Translations under genes and position numbers: made by a program
DNA from: Apiotrichum sp. Y4204
Taxonomy: Eukaryota; Basidiomycota; Tremellomycetes; Trichosporonales; Trichosporonaceae
NCBI GenBank assembly: GCA_025531455.1
Contig: JAMYHL010000024.1
Coordinates: 62,001 to 126,000, forward strand
Direction: 5' to 3'
Length of the DNA stretch: 64,000 nt
The notes under the pieces: model-generated
Told to the model about the DNA's origin: nothing
Seen by the model: the letters and a program-made list of their open reading frames with translations, nothing else
The model's database searches: none
Shown: positions 1-12,758 of the stretch, piece after piece
Numbering within the stretch: position 1 is the stretch's first letter
How the letters are laid out: every line of letters begins with the position of its first letter

Positions 1-278
1 GTGATGCCCAGCCAAGCCTCAACGAGCTCGACGACGACCTTGCTGCCCATCCATCCATCCACTTCCTGGATACATTTCTTGATAGTATATTGAATACCAA
101 AGTTCCACTGCGACTGTGGTTTGGAACGAGTGCGGCCTTTCACAAAGACGAACGAACCTTGTCTGAACATATCGCAACGTATCGCGTTTCCATCCTACAC
201 TCGACGGAGCCTGGCATCGACAGAATCGCACTCGAACTACCCGCAGCGAGTGGCTCCGCGCTCGCAACGATACAGAGT

Positions 279-3200
279 ATGACGCTTCAGCTGCGCCAGG
301 CGATTCCGGGCCGCCCACTGCGGAGCGGGATCAGCCGGCTAGCGGGGGTCGTCGCGGGGGACGAAGCGTACTATGTGCGTCGTGGGAGATCGGATCGGAA
401 CAGCTACAAGTACTAATGGCAGGCATATCCGTCTTCGGCGAACGTGGTCCTGCAGTACCCGTCTGGAGACCTCGCGCACACACTGCCGTTTTGGGACGCG
501 CTGCACCGCCGGGCGGGGCCGAGCGGAGGAGGACTCGTGGATAGCGTCCACGGGGTAGTCGCTCGTGGGAGCACGGTGAGTCCCAGTGCCAGTGCTGATT
601 GCCTTAGTCTAACACCAGATCGTGGCGTGGAGCGGTATCCATATTGTGCTTTGGCACTTTACCGGGAGCTGGACCGTTCACTCTACCATTGTGGCCGGCG
701 CCCCGATATCGTCTGTCCACTTTGTGGAAGGTGGGTCGATGCCAGGCTCTGTGTGTCGTAGCGGTTCTGACGGACAGGCACGCTTGCTGTTGGAACGGCG
801 CAGGGTATCGAAGTATGGCGGTTAGCGGATGCCGATGTCGTGGTGTGGGATCGCCTGTGGTCAAAGTAAGTGCTTCTGCGGGAAATGTCTCACTGACAAC
901 AGACACACGCCACCAGACTCCGTCATTGCCCTGCCGCCGTCCAGCACCCATGTAGCATGGTACATTCCCGGCGAACGGAAGGTTATGATCCAAGGTCTCG
1001 GCAAGACGCCAGAGTCGTGTTTGAAGCAGCCTTCCCAAGAACTCCGGCTCCCGCGCGAGATTGAGTGGTTTGGTTGGCGCAATTCCATGTAAGAGATGGG
1101 AATGGACTTTGCGCTGATTTCCGCCAGCTCTGACCCGTATCTCTACATCATTGCGAATGGTGTTTTGCGCATCTATTCTCCCGTGCTTGACGACCCGTCG
1201 TGGTTCCAGCTCCTCTACTCGCTCGATCATCGCTCATTCAACCGCAGTAAGGGCAAGGGGCGCGATGTCGGCACGATATGGGTGCCGGACACGCAAATGG
1301 TGAAGGCTGCTGCGACGTCGGCGTTGCAAGGAAAAGAGCATATCTCGGCAAGTACGCGGGAGAAGCTTGAGGCGATTGACGGGGAGGAGATGGACCTCGT
1401 GCTCTGGTTCGGAGAGGACGGAGCGGTAGCGGCAAGATCGATCCTTGTACGTGCGTCCCGTGGTGGAGATCTAACTTCAGAATCTCGACCGCAAGCCGCC
1501 CACTCTGATACAGTCCACTCTCATTACTGCGTTCACCGCCGCTGTCGAGGCATTCCCGTCGCCCTCTGGAGTGGCATTGTTCCGCGAGCACTTGCTCGTT
1601 GGCTTCCCTGCAACACCAGAATCTGAGGACGTGACTTCGCTCTGCCTCTCTCTCCCAGATCTTCTGTCCGGCATGCCCGAGGCATTCTCATTGGAGACAC
1701 CGCCAGCAGACTTTGAAGCCATGTCGGTCCTGATGGCACAGGATATCACCGGGTTCGTGCGCACGCCGAATGGACGTGGGTTGCTGGCTGTCGGTCAGGA
1801 GGGCGAGATTGGCATCTGGGAGAAGCGGCGGGTGGGTAAAGCGCAACACCAAGTCGGTGGACCGAAACGCGTGACGCTTGTGGGAAAAGGACAGTGGACT
1901 GCCCCCGCCACCCCGATCCTCTACAGCATTTACGCCAAGGGCCGTGGTATCGCATCCTACTTCAAAGGGCCTGATGGACCGCAAGTGGTACTGCAGCACC
2001 TCGACCCTGGAGACGGAACCCCATCGGAGCCGGTCCCGATGCCACAGTTTGAGCCAAAGGAGGGCGACGACATCAAAATGCTTCTCGCCGTGTCGAACAT
2101 TGACGACGGATACTCTTCACGGAAGCGCCGTACGCGGCGTGCAGTCATCATGGCTGTGGCGGAGAGTGGTGAGGCGTGGGTGTGGCGTATCGACCCGGCA
2201 CCGTCAAGCCCACATTTTGAACTCACCGGGATTCCGTGGTCGACGCCGAGGAAGAGTGCGGCCGATTCCCCATCCAACAGCCCCCAGCGGAGGACTGTGC
2301 GCCTCGAGGATTCTCCCGTTGCCCGTACGTCGAGGATCGATTCGCCTTCCGCTAGTACAACGCGAATCGACGGTTTGCCTACCCGAAGCAACAGAAATCG
2401 GGAAGAGTCGCCGGCACCTCGCGGGTCCAAGCTGTCGGAAAGCATTGGCTCGATCGATACCCCAAAGGGAAGCTCGTTCATCTACCGCTCCGAGAAGCCC
2501 ATCGTTACGCTCATATCGCACTCGGTACTCCCCGTCGAGGATGGTCAGAAGCCGCGGTTCATCGTTCCCGTCGACCCGATGGGGTGGCACTCGAGCACAG
2601 TCGACTGGGAGAGCGACACGCCACTGCAGGATATGGTGGTGACGGTGTCCGAGACCGGTGTTCTCGAGTTCTGGCGTCCTCGTCTTGGACAACATCTTCC
2701 CGGTCACAGGCGGGGAACGGTGTATGGCGATATGGCCAACCACGCGCCGAGCGTTAACGCCGCATGGACGCGAACCGGTGTTGTACGGACTGGGAAGAAG
2801 AACGTCATCCTCGCGCGGTGCAGTTCACGCAAGAAGACCGTCCTAGGTGAGTGACCTGCAGGGATTTGTCTGATGGCAGTTACCGAAAGCGCGGATGGAT
2901 CCCAGGAGATGACCATCTGGGACTCAAATGTGTCTGAATTCTCAACCGGTTTGGAGCTGACGCACTGCTTTGAGTGAGTCGCGGGTGATGCACTTCCGCC
3001 TGGACCCGCCTCGCTGACATCAGACCCGGCCTCGAGATCCAGGACCTTGACTGGACGACCACCTCTGATCTCCAGTCCGTTCTGGCTGTCGGATTTGCGC
3101 ACAATGTCGTGCTTGTGTGCGAGCAGCGCCTGTCATATGTTGAGGTCAAGCCAGGATGGGCGCCATTCATCCACATCGACATGCGCAAGTATACACCTGT

Positions 3201-5564
3201 TCCCATCAACGACTCGATCTGGATCGCTGGTGGATCGCTTGCGGTCGGTGCCGGCAACCAGGTCTACGTATTCAGCCGTTTCCTTGAGAACATTGAGGAC
3301 GACGATGAGGAAGACCCGGAGGATATCTTCGAGCTCATCGCGTACCGCAATGGCCCGCTCGCTGACTATCATCCGACAATGTTGCACCAGTGCCTGCTCT
3401 GGGGTGAGTCTTGTCGCTTCTTCCACGCTGACAGCCAGACAAGATTGAGATCGTCAAGCGCATTCTCTGCACGCTTACAAAGAACATCCGGAAGTGCGAA
3501 CTGGAGGGCAAGAAGCGACTGGTGTATGACCGGTTGGACCCGCTTGACTTTCACACCCCGAAATCGGCGATCAGCAAAACGGTCAAACCGACAACGGACT
3601 ATTCTAGTCTGTTTGAGATCACACCAGCTACCGCTACGGTCGATGACGACGAGTTTGACGAGACGGTAGTCACCGAGCTCATTGAGCGCCTGGATGGCAG
3701 TGTAATGATCCCTCTCACTCACGAGGAAAAGTCAAACCTCGCAGCCCTTGCGCAGGCGACTCTCGAAGTCGAGCAGTCACGCCGCTCCCTCGACATATGC
3801 GGCCTGCGATACCTCATCTCCATCCGGACGTTTGTCAACCGCGACCGCCGGGGTGCCACATCAGGAAGTGCCACACCTGCAGTTAATGATATCCTTGGTG
3901 TCGAGCTTCCTGGAGCCGCTGGACACTCGACTCCATCCTTGGCGGATGGGCAACTGTCCCCCGCACGGGCGATCGCTCGTATCTCGTTTCGCAACATTGT
4001 CTGGGCAACGCATTCGGAATCGCATGAAGTGTTGCTACAGGCCGCGACGGCCTCGTGCAACGATAACAAGATGACTTGGGAGGACGCCAAACGCCTCGGT
4101 GTCTTCCTGTGGCTCAAGAACCAGGAGACGATCAAGTCGCAGCTCGAGGTCATTGCGCGCAACAGGTTCATGTCGTCGGAGGACCGCGACCCAATCGGAT
4201 GCTCGCTGTTCTTCTTCGCGCTTGGTAAGAAGCAGGTCGTGCACGGACTCTGGCGGCAGGCACCCGGACACAAGGAGCAGAACATGATGATCAAGTTCCT
4301 CGCCAACGATTTTACCACCGAGCGCTGGAAGACGGCCGCGATGAAGAATGCCTACGCGTTGCTGTCTAAACAGCGTTATGGTAAGGGCCAAGGACTGATG
4401 GGGACTGACGAACAGAATACGCTGCTGCCTTCTTCATGCTGGCTGGAAGCCCTAAGGACGCGATCACCGTCTGCTTGCGGCAGCTCGACGACTGGCAGCT
4501 TGCGGTTGCTATTGCACGTACCGTGGAAGGCGATGGGCCGTTACTCCGCTGGGTGCTGTCCGACACGGTGCTTCCCATCGCGTTCAAGGGTGGACACCGG
4601 TGGCTGGCGAGCTGGACATTCTGGATGCTCAACCGCCGAGATCTTTCGGTGCGGGTCCTTATTGTGAGTGCATCTGGTCCCAGTGTCTTATATCCAGTCT
4701 AACCTCAGTCACCCATGGAGGAGGTTGCGACAGCATGGCAAGAGCAGGGATCAAAGCTTGAAGTAGGCCCTCCTGACAATGATGATCCCTCGCTGCTATT
4801 GCTGTTCCAGCACCTCAGGGGAAAGACATTACAGACAGCCAAGGGCACGAGCGAGGTGCCCGCCAAGCTGGAGTTCGACTTTGTGCTGCACAACGCGATT
4901 GTGTTTAGTCGCATGGGTAAGGAGGCTGTCCGGGGAGTGATCGCTGACGTCAGGCTGCCACCCGCTTGGTCTTGACTTGCTCCGTTCATGGTCGTTTGAC
5001 CGGCCGTACTTCCCGCCACCAAAGCGCCGCCCGAAACCGATATCAACAGGGGGCTCTCCCGCTCCAGCACAGCGCCCGCCACTGTCTCCGTACACGCAGC
5101 GTCGGCGGACATCCTTCATGCTCTCAAACCCGACCGCGCGCGAGAACATGCTTATGGACATGGACGTCCTGGCCGAAGATTCCGAGCCGCCTACGCGTGT
5201 TCCTTCTCCGCCGACAACAAAGGCGAACGACATGTTCTCTGGCGGCGGCATGTTTGCCAACTTTGACTTTGGCAAGAGCACAGAACCCAATGATAGTGCG
5301 ATTGCGGACACGCCCGACGGCGTCAGCCCCGCAGCTCCGGGAACACCGATGGAGGGACAGGCGAACGGGCATGCGGGCCGGCATGTGCGGATTGTCGAGG
5401 AGCCAAAGCAAATGACAACCGACAAGGAGCCAGAGCCTACACCAGCACCGAGCGAGGCGCCCCCAGCGTCGCCGCCGCGCAAGGTCGGCAACCTCATGAA
5501 GGAGCTGAGGAACGACGTGCAGCAGGGCGCCATGGAGTTCAACATGGACAGTTTCAACTTCTAG
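279..5564 (+). CDS. RAV1: RAVE complex subunit 1 (Rav1/DmX family), 13 exons
   Basis: Rav1 with Rav2 and Skp1 forms the RAVE complex, which reassembles V1 and Vo sectors of the vacuolar/endosomal H+-ATPase. Twelve introns can be placed: 375-422, 576-618, 731-777, 866-902, 1089-1127, 1447-1480, 2847-2879, 2974-3023, 3404-3438, 4381-4415, 4664-4708 and 4917-4953. Splicing gives 4803 nt, 1600 aa. The N-terminal part is WD-like (LAVGTAQGIEVWRL near residue 125, YIIANGVLRIYSP near residue 220). A Ser/Pro-rich insert sits at about residues 580-645. The conserved Rav1p C-terminal region follows, including FALGKKQVVHGLWRQ, KGGHRWLASWTFWML and CHPLGLDLLRSWSF. A disordered tail ends the protein. I chose ATG 279 because MTLQLRQAIPGRP resembles the start of animal DmX; the frame is open upstream to the window edge, so a longer N-terminus is possible. 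Family call is strong; the start is moderate. Confidence 0.93.
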
Positions 5565-6258
5565 TGTGGAGTCTCAGGTTTCATCTGCAGATAGAGCATG
5601 CAGTCAATAATGCATGATGTTGAGGATGTTGCGTTGTGTCGCGTTGTGTGGCTGTGGACAAGACGGGCTTTACGCACCATCGCGTCATTAATCTGTGTGA
5701 ATGACTGATCCCGCATGTCCGTACTGTAATTTTGTTACAACGAAACCCGAAACACAACACGGCGTTTCTCCACAATCATCATCTTCTTCCCATCTCAATG
5801 AAGCGCACCCAGTCCGGTCGGGGTACGCGTCGGCAACACGCGTGATTTGTCCGACGCGCCTGGCAGGTGGCGTCAGGCGTCCGCCACTGGAACCACCAGA
5901 ACACAAGCGTCGGGCTCGGAAATCCCTCGCTTGGCATCCTCAGCCTGCCGAGACATCAACGCTGGATCCGGGGCCTGAATCCGGTTTAGAGTAACCTGCT
6001 GCTACTACTGACAGAGAAAGTAACCTGGATTGAGGACCACACCGTCCTGGATCTTGATCGGACCGAAGTCCATGATTCCTGAGGGTCAGCCGGCGACCTC
6101 CGCCAATGTTGCTCCGGAGCTCCAAGTACGGTTCTCGGCGTCTCCGTCCACTTGCCGAGGTGGGCCGGAACTCGGTCCCCAACCGTCCAACCTCCACCAG
6201 AGCAGGCCTCACTACACACTTGGACTTTGACATTGCACCACCACTCATCCCAAAAACG
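5565..6258. other. intergenic, RAV1 3' end to hydrolase promoter
   Basis: No gene is supported here. A short open frame at 5701-5994 begins with CPYCNF but has no second metal-binding pair and no coding-like continuation. The stretch should hold the RAV1 terminator and the promoter of the hydrolase gene. Confidence 0.6.
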
Positions 6259-7536
6259 ATGCTGCGTTCTCTGCGTCCCACCGGCGTGCTCTCCGCCCTC
6301 TCCGCGCCGCGCGCGGCGACGGCGATCGGCGTGCGCTTCTCGTCCCGCGCGGCATTCACGCCGCTCGACCTCGCGTTCGACGTCGTCGAGCCCAAGGACC
6401 GCACGATCACGGACCAGAACATGATCATCTGCCACGGCCTGTTTGGCTCCAAGCAGAACTGGCGCAGCATGGCCAAGGCTTTTGCCCAGAAGCTCGGCAT
6501 GACCGTCTACACCCTCGTGAGTTTGGAAGAAATGTTGGGAAGGGAGAGTGGCTGACGCTTCGGCTATTCGCGCCCCTTTGATCTCCTTTCCTATCCGCTT
6601 ATTTCGCCTGATCCGTAATCTTCATATCCCATCACTGTTTTCGGTGTTGGCGATGTTGACCACGGGCTCCGTTCTGGCGACAATGACCTCGGCGATGGTG
6701 TTTGATCCGTTTCTCGGGCATACACGACATGCATGCACGCACTCACCGAATGACCAAATGGCCACTTGCACTCGCAGGACATGCGCAACCACGGCATGTC
6801 GCCGTCGGCCAAGCCGCACAGCTACGAGGCGATGGCGGCGGACATTTCGCAGTTTATCAACAAGCAGGGCCTCTCCGGCACCGGCATCAACCTCCTTGGC
6901 CACTCGATGGGCGGCAAGGCCGTCATGGCGTTTGCCCTCAACGAGGAGCTCAACAAGCCGCTGCGCACCCTTGTTTCTGTTGACATGGCTCCTGCCATCG
7001 GCAAGGTCTCGCCCGAGTGAGTGCTGCCAACTAAGATGGACCAACATCTACCCTCCCTCCATTCCATTATCATTCCTAACTCCAGCTTCATGAACTACGT
7101 CGAGTGCATGCGGGACGTTGACCGCGCCAAGGTCAGCACGCGCGCCGAGGCCGACAAGATCCTGGAGCGCGTCGAGCCCGAGGCCGCCGTCCGCCAGTTC
7201 CTTCTCACAAACACGTACACCGAGTCGGAGGACGGCAAGACGTTCCTGCGCTTCCGCCTGCCGCTCGACTTGCTCGCCGAGGAGATTCCGCTCATCGGCG
7301 ACTTTCCGTACACCCCGCCCCCGCCCGTGTCGGCTACTTCGCCGCAGTGGATGGGCCCCACCCTCTTCATCAAGGGCGGCAAGTCAAAGTACATCAACCG
7401 CCGCAACATCCCCGTCTGCGAGGCCTTCTTCCCCAACGCCAAGGTCGAGACCCTCGACGCGGGCCACTGGGTCCACGCCGAGCAGCCCACCGAGACCGTC
7501 GAGGTTGTCGCCAAGCTCATCAACGACGCCAAGTAG
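6259..7536 (+). CDS. mitochondrial alpha/beta hydrolase, ABHD11/IMO32 type
   Basis: Alpha/beta-fold serine hydrolase. Exons are 6259-6516, 6778-7016 and 7086-7536 (948 nt, 315 aa). The first 35 residues are rich in Arg, Ser and Ala and lack acids (MLRSLRPTG, then RFSSRA), as in a mitochondrial presequence. The oxyanion region is ICHGLFGSKQNW, followed by DMRNHG and the nucleophile elbow GHSMGG. The C-terminal GHWVHAEQP supplies the catalytic His. The order and the HGLFGS and DMRNHG motifs match the ABHD11 branch (yeast Imo32). In mammals ABHD11 protects the lipoylated 2-oxoglutarate dehydrogenase complex; the same role here is inference. The first intron (261 nt) is long for this window. Confidence 0.9.
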
Positions 7537-7772
7537 ATGGAAGGTGGTAGTGTCTTGATATATGTGACTTGTGTAGATCTGCGGCGAGGGGAACGCCATT
7601 CATGTCACTGACTAGACTGATATCAAATCGCAGGATTGTACTTTAAGAACAGGCGGCCAGTACCGCAACTCAGCATATACACAGCACGATCTGCATTATG
7701 TCTAAAGATGGAAGTAATGGATACAGAATAATACAGTAGGTGAGTCTTTCTAAAGATCTTGAAGCGGACAAC

Positions 7773-9494
7773 TCAGTGCGCGGCAACCACGACAGCACCG
7801 GTAGACTTGGGCTGGCGGTAGAAGACGACAAACATGAGCAGCCAGAGGATGGTCCAGCCAAGCTGGAAGTAGAACGAGGCGTGGACGTTGGCGGGGTTGG
7901 CGAGTCCGCCAGGGTTGGCGGTGAAGAGACCGGCCTGGACGCCGAAGCCGATGCTCGAGCCAATCTGGAACGCGACCTGGAGCATGGCGCCGGCGACACC
8001 GGCCATCTCGGGGTCGACCGAGGTCATGAGCGCGACGTTGGTGGCGGTGAACACAGCGGCCATACCAGGCGATCCGATGACCGAGCCGGAGAACACCCAC
8101 TTCCAGTAGTCCTTGCCGACGTAGCCTGTGTCCTGTACGAAGAGGACGTAGCCGACGATGGCGGCGAGGCTGCCGATAATGACCGTCCAGCGCGGGCGGG
8201 ACACAAGCTTGGGTACTAGGGTGAGGAGAAGAACGACGGCAAAGGCGCCCACACCCTGCGGGAGGACGCGGACGGCCGAGTGGATGCCGCTTTCGCCAAA
8301 CACCTTGGTGTACACCTCGACGTGGGCAAGGAAGTTGACGCCCCACCACGGGTAGATCGGGAGGGCGAAGGCGATGAGGAGCGCGACATTCGGCACCTTC
8401 CAGAACCGCGGAGGCAGGAGAGCAAGGTCCTCTGGGACCTTGGCTTCCCAGACGAAGAACGCGGGTGTGAGGACCACAAGGGACAGGAGGAACGGCACCA
8501 GGAAGCTGGCGGTGCGGAAACCATAGGCAGCACCAAAGGTAAGGCCAAGGATGAGGAGGATGATGGCGCCAAGCATGAGGATCGAGCCCGGGAGATCGAG
8601 GCGCTTCCACTTGGCGTACTTGACTTCCTGGGTGGCGTCCGCTCCGCGCCGGTTGGGGGTGAGGAGGAAGGCCATGGCTGCAAGCGGCGCGATCATAACG
8701 GTGAGGAGGCGGAAGAACCAGCGCCACGAGGAGCCCTGGCCGTGCATCGGGATGAGGTCGATGACGCCGGCGATGAGCACGCCCGTGACGTTGGCAATGG
8801 CGCCGGACATGCCGAAGAGGGTAAACGCACGGCCGCGCTCGTGCTCGTCAAACACCTCCATGATCAAGCGGTACGACGATGGTATGAGCGCCGAACCGGC
8901 GATACCTGCGATAGCGCGGAGAACGAAGAAGCTGTACTGGTCGGGCAGGAAGGAAATGACCAGACTCAGAACGCCGAGGGCAGCAAAGCCGTAGCTGAAC
9001 ACCGGCTTGGCCGAGTACAGGTCCGATACACGTCCCCAGAAGAGCAGGAAGGCGGCAAAGGTCACAGAGTACGATGTGATGACCCATGACTGCTGGGCGA
9101 AAGAAATCTTGAGATCTGTGGCGATGACGTCGGTGAAGATGAAGAATGCCGAGTACATCCAGATATCGATGAACATGGCAAGGGAGAAGACGATCAGCAG
9201 CACCCACTTGCGGCCGCTCGAGAGGGCCGGCGTGTCAGAGATTGCGGACGGCTGCGACTGGGCCTTCTCGAGATCGCCATCCAGATGAGGAGTTGAGTCG
9301 TCCAGACTCTTGAGCTTGTCGCAAATCGCGCCGACATCGCAGACAGTCGCGGCTGGTGACTTGCCATCGTATGGCGTAGCGATCACGGTATCCGCCGAGC
9401 TCTCGTTGCGAGGCAAGCTGTCGCTCATCGTGGCAGTGTCGGAAACGCGGCGCTCTTCGACTGTTATTGAAGTGGAGAGACGGTCAACAGACAT
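7773..9494 (-). CDS. MFS transporter, drug:H+ antiporter-like
   Basis: Single-exon 573-aa polytopic membrane protein of the major facilitator superfamily. About 105 hydrophilic residues precede the first helix (WVLLIVFSLAMFIDIWMYSAFF). The loop 2-3 signature region reads FWGRVSDLYSAKPVFSYGF, and the fifth-segment region carries GAIANVTGVLIAGV. The number of hydrophobic segments suggests a 12-14 helix DHA-type carrier, probably in the plasma membrane. Substrate cannot be read from sequence; fungal relatives are annotated as aminotriazole or multidrug exporters. It is convergent with the upstream hydrolase gene, with only 236 nt between stops. It lacks introns, unlike nearly every neighbour, which may indicate a separate history, but codon use does not look foreign. 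Confidence 0.9.
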   Translation of the reverse strand: MSVDRLSTSITVEERRVSDTATMSDSLPRNESSADTVIATPYDGKSPAATVCDVGAICDKLKSLDDSTPHLDGDLEKAQSQPSAISDTPALSSGRKWVLLIVFSLAMFIDIWMYSAFFIFTDVIATDLKISFAQQSWVITSYSVTFAAFLLFWGRVSDLYSAKPVFSYGFAALGVLSLVISFLPDQYSFFVLRAIAGIAGSALIPSSYRLIMEVFDEHERGRAFTLFGMSGAIANVTGVLIAGVIDLIPMHGQGSSWRWFFRLLTVMIAPLAAMAFLLTPNRRGADATQEVKYAKWKRLDLPGSILMLGAIILLILGLTFGAAYGFRTASFLVPFLLSLVVLTPAFFVWEAKVPEDLALLPPRFWKVPNVALLIAFALPIYPWWGVNFLAHVEVYTKVFGESGIHSAVRVLPQGVGAFAVVLLLTLVPKLVSRPRWTVIIGSLAAIVGYVLFVQDTGYVGKDYWKWVFSGSVIGSPGMAAVFTATNVALMTSVDPEMAGVAGAMLQVAFQIGSSIGFGVQAGLFTANPGGLANPANVHASFYFQLGWTILWLLMFVVFYRQPKSTGAVVVAAH

Positions 9495-10755
9495 GTCGAA
9501 ATTTACTTGGTGTTGGAGTTTTAGCTAGGATCCTGAACGTCTAGTTTTCTAGATATCTTTGGGCCAGGGTTCTCTGTAAGCGAGATTCCTTGTTGGGCAG
9601 GCCGCGGTGTCGCGTTGGTGAGTGATACCGTTCAGCAAGTCTTGACGCGGTCCTCTTTATACCGTCCCAACGAGGACCAACAACAGAACAGAGGCGAACA
9701 AAAATCGCGTCTCTGCTCAACATCGATAGCATTGATGGCGTGCAGTGTGCACTGTACCGCGTTGGTCTCTCATGCCGTGAATCAGCAATCAGTCATCGTG
9801 GCGTAAACGCGTCCCATCAGCCGCGAGGAATACCGAGTAGAGTGCCGCAAGATTACATCGTCCCGGATCCGAAAATTATGCGTACTCTGCCTGGTGCGGT
9901 GGAGTCTTGTTTTCCCTGTGCCTTCCATTAGTAGCTCTATTTGAGGCCGAGTGCGCATTAGCAAGCATGACACAATGGCCTGGAGGGCATGGAAGTGTCT
10001 TGGTCGTCTTGAATGCCGAGAAATTTGTCAGACGCGAGCGTAGAACAATAGTCCTCCACACTGGCCCTCCATGTCCTCCACTTCCCGGCCACTCGGTCTC
10101 CACTGCGGATTTCCAACGCATCTGCTCTGTCAGCCCAGTCGAGACCCTCGGCCATTGTCATCTTTTTCCGAGAATATTCCGCTCACACTTGAAGGTTCTG
10201 GTCGCTCGTTGCGCAATATGATCCAAGCTTTGTCATGTGTCGTGCTGGACTTGCATGGTGCATGGTGCTAAGGGCCTCGGTGCCTCACCTACGAGCTAAT
10301 CATCCAGAAAATCCTGAATAATGGACCTTCGAACCTTCTATGACACGCTACTCTGTGTCCATGACACGGCGACAAGGAATGCCGAGCTTGTCTAGTCCAT
10401 AAACAAGCTCGCCGTCTCCTAGAGACTGACGTCTGCCCTTGGATTAGTAGCGCTAGACGTAACTGGTTCGTGTCGCGACGTGAGGCACCGATCGGGCATC
10501 GGCATCATCGCGTGCGTTTGGGTGGCGAACGGCGGTTGGTGGCCTCAACCGCGCGGCAGTATCCCGACATGATTAATGCATCGAGCATGGGTTGTATAAG
10601 TGTCCGGTATGTGTGGTATTAGGTATGTGTATGGAGCGTGACAGTACGCGATGGACATTACAGAGAGGTCGGTGATTGTCAAATGTGGTATCGTGAGGGC
10701 AGTGGTTATGCGGCTCTTGGGTCTTGGAGGGATAGCGACCGACAGATGGATGTCA
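9495..10755. other. intergenic between MFS gene and disordered-protein gene
   Basis: About 1.26 kb without a supported gene. Open frames are all short and overlap on both strands. The left part is the MFS promoter; the right part is the 3' flank of the next minus-strand gene. No tRNA, repeat or transposon signal was found. Confidence 0.6.
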
Positions 10756-12758
10756 CTACGACATGAAAAAGGTCTCCATGACCTTGTTCGCCTCCTTGTC
10801 GCGCACTTCGGTCAGCTCGGCAGCAATACTCGCTCGCGAGTGGATCACCGGCCGGCAACTCTGCCGGCGTGCAAGCAGCTCGGCCTGTTTCTGCTGGTAG
10901 GCGTCATGGGACGTGGGCGGCTCCCTTGGTGGCTTGGTGCTCATGCGACGGGAGAGTGTCCTGACGCGCCCGGATGTGGTGTTACGGTTATGGCTATCAA
11001 GGATCAAACCATCACCGATGGGCGCGACATAGGCCGAACGGCTCCCCGCGAAGCGTGCGTCCCGAGAGGATACAGAGCGTATAGAGTGCTTCGTTGAACT
11101 GCGACGGACAACCATAGTTGTATGACCAAACTCGTCGGTGCTCATCGTGTTGGAGACAGTCGAGTGCGCAACAGACACATGGCTAGCGGATAATGGAGAC
11201 TCCGGGCCGTCCTCCGGCGTGGCAGGCAGGTCGTGGATGTCAAAAGTGGCGCTGCGCGGAGAGATACGAAGCTTGAGCGGCTCCACGGTGTCGGCGTTCT
11301 CATCAGACGCATCTGAGGAATCGTACGTTCCAAAGTCGGACAGCTTGGTGGACTTGGACATGCGCTTTACGCTAGTCATGGTCCCACTACCAGCTGAGGA
11401 CGTGGATGGAGAGCGGGGCGTCGAACCCACAATCTTCACCGACTGCTCACGGGGCGAGATCATCGCGGGCAGATCATCGGCCAGATCCACCTCGGCCCCG
11501 GCAATCTGCTCGGGCTCCATGACAACAAGATGGGTAATGACTGCCGGAGAGGCGTTAACGTTGTGTATGATTGGCCCAGAATCGTCAGAATCGAGGGTGA
11601 TGAGGTCTGGACGCTTTGATTCCGGAGTCTTGATCACACTCTGTTCGGATCCGTCCTCACTGGTGCTTGGTAAGCGTGGCGTCGACTGTGGTCGGGGAGA
11701 GCCTTCCAGAGCAGCCAGGGCCGCAGCCCGAGCCTCAGCCGCGTTGGTTGCCACGGGTGCAGCGTCCTTGTCGTTGTTTGCGCTGTTGGGACGAATGATG
11801 ACGTCGCTGTCGGGGTCGTACAGTGGAACTGGGACGCGCTTGATCATACTCTTGCGGTAAGTGTAGCGGCGTTCCGTGGCTGATGAAGCGGCACCCATCT
11901 CGGCTAGGACGCTCTGGACGCAGGGCGGCGCAGCAACCACGGGAGGCTGATAAGACATGGGCCTGGGCTTTGTTGCCTTGACAACAGGCTCAATAACAGT
12001 CGTGGCGCGTCGAGTGTAGGTGATGTTCTCCTTCGACTCCTTGCTTCGCCCAGTCAATCGACGGAAGAACGCGCCGAGACCAGATTTCTTTCCCGGCGAA
12101 CCCGTGGGCGTGGTAACGGAGCTGACTGGAGCGCTGAAGGAATGCATGGGAGGAGTGGCGGATGCGGCTCGACGACGATCATCATCGGACTCCGAGTCGG
12201 GCTTCTTGCGACGGAAGGTGTCCGGAATCGTAGGCACAGGTGGGAGGTTTGCCGATCGCACACTCGAGAACCTGCTGTTAGTGGCTGTGTATGTGTGTGG
12301 CATTCTCACTTGTCAGCAGGAGTGCTTAGCCTCGCCGACCGCGCCCGTTCGCGCTTCTCGGCTCGGCTTTCGCGCAGGTTCTGCAATGACCGGGACAGCG
12401 AAAGACGTTTCGACCGGCGGTCCACGAACGGCGCATCGGAGAACGACGGTCCAAGGAGGGGAGTCGGATCTGCGGAGCCCATCGCTGGAGGTGCCAACGA
12501 CTGCTCTCTCCGCTTCTTCATCTTGACCGGGGCTCCTCCTCCTAGGTCTTTCGACGGCGGAGAAATCGGGTTTGGTGGGTGGGCGACACTTGTCGGCGTT
12601 GTCGCGCACTCGTCAGAGTGGTCCGTGTTGTTTGAATGAGTGAGAGAGGGCTGGGACGGAGTCCGTTCAATGTTGAAGTGACGGGGGCCAGGCGAGGGAG
12701 TGAGTGCGCCAGCGTCGCTGTTCCAGTCACCGCCAAGACGCTGCTTTTGTCGCAACAT
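10756..12758 (-). CDS. serine-rich intrinsically disordered protein, function unknown
   Basis: Two exons, 12758-12310 and 12271-10756, joined across a 38-nt intron (GTGAGA donor, CACTAACAGCAG acceptor), give 654 aa. I start at the ATG encoding MLRQKQRLGGDW; the frame stays open upstream but without another ATG. The protein is rich in Ser, Pro, Arg and Asp with no recognisable globular domain. A basic amphipathic patch, GLGAFFRRLTGRSK, lies near residue 210. There are many RxxS and SP/TP sites, for example RRSKRLSLSRS. This composition suggests a phosphorylated scaffold or cytoskeletal/polarity factor, but that is only a guess. Its upstream region is pyrimidine-rich on the coding strand, as expected for a leader. 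Confidence 0.75.

Noticed and set aside
3..416. Open frame from the left edge read as part of an upstream gene or as extra RAV1 N-terminus
   Set aside because: The frame is open, but similarity to the DmX/Rav1 start begins at ATG 279 and the spliced gene is complete and in frame from there. The upstream part looks like a leader with chance openness; it cannot be fully excluded.
1089..1127. In-frame TAA inside RAV1, suggesting a pseudogene
   Set aside because: The stop lies in a 39-nt intron with a GTAAGA donor and a CCAG acceptor; removal restores RNSISDPYLYIIANG, as in Rav1 proteins.
5701..5994. 97-codon ORF with CPYCNF as a zinc-finger protein
   Set aside because: There is only one Cys pair and no His partners, and it lies in the intergenic region before the hydrolase.
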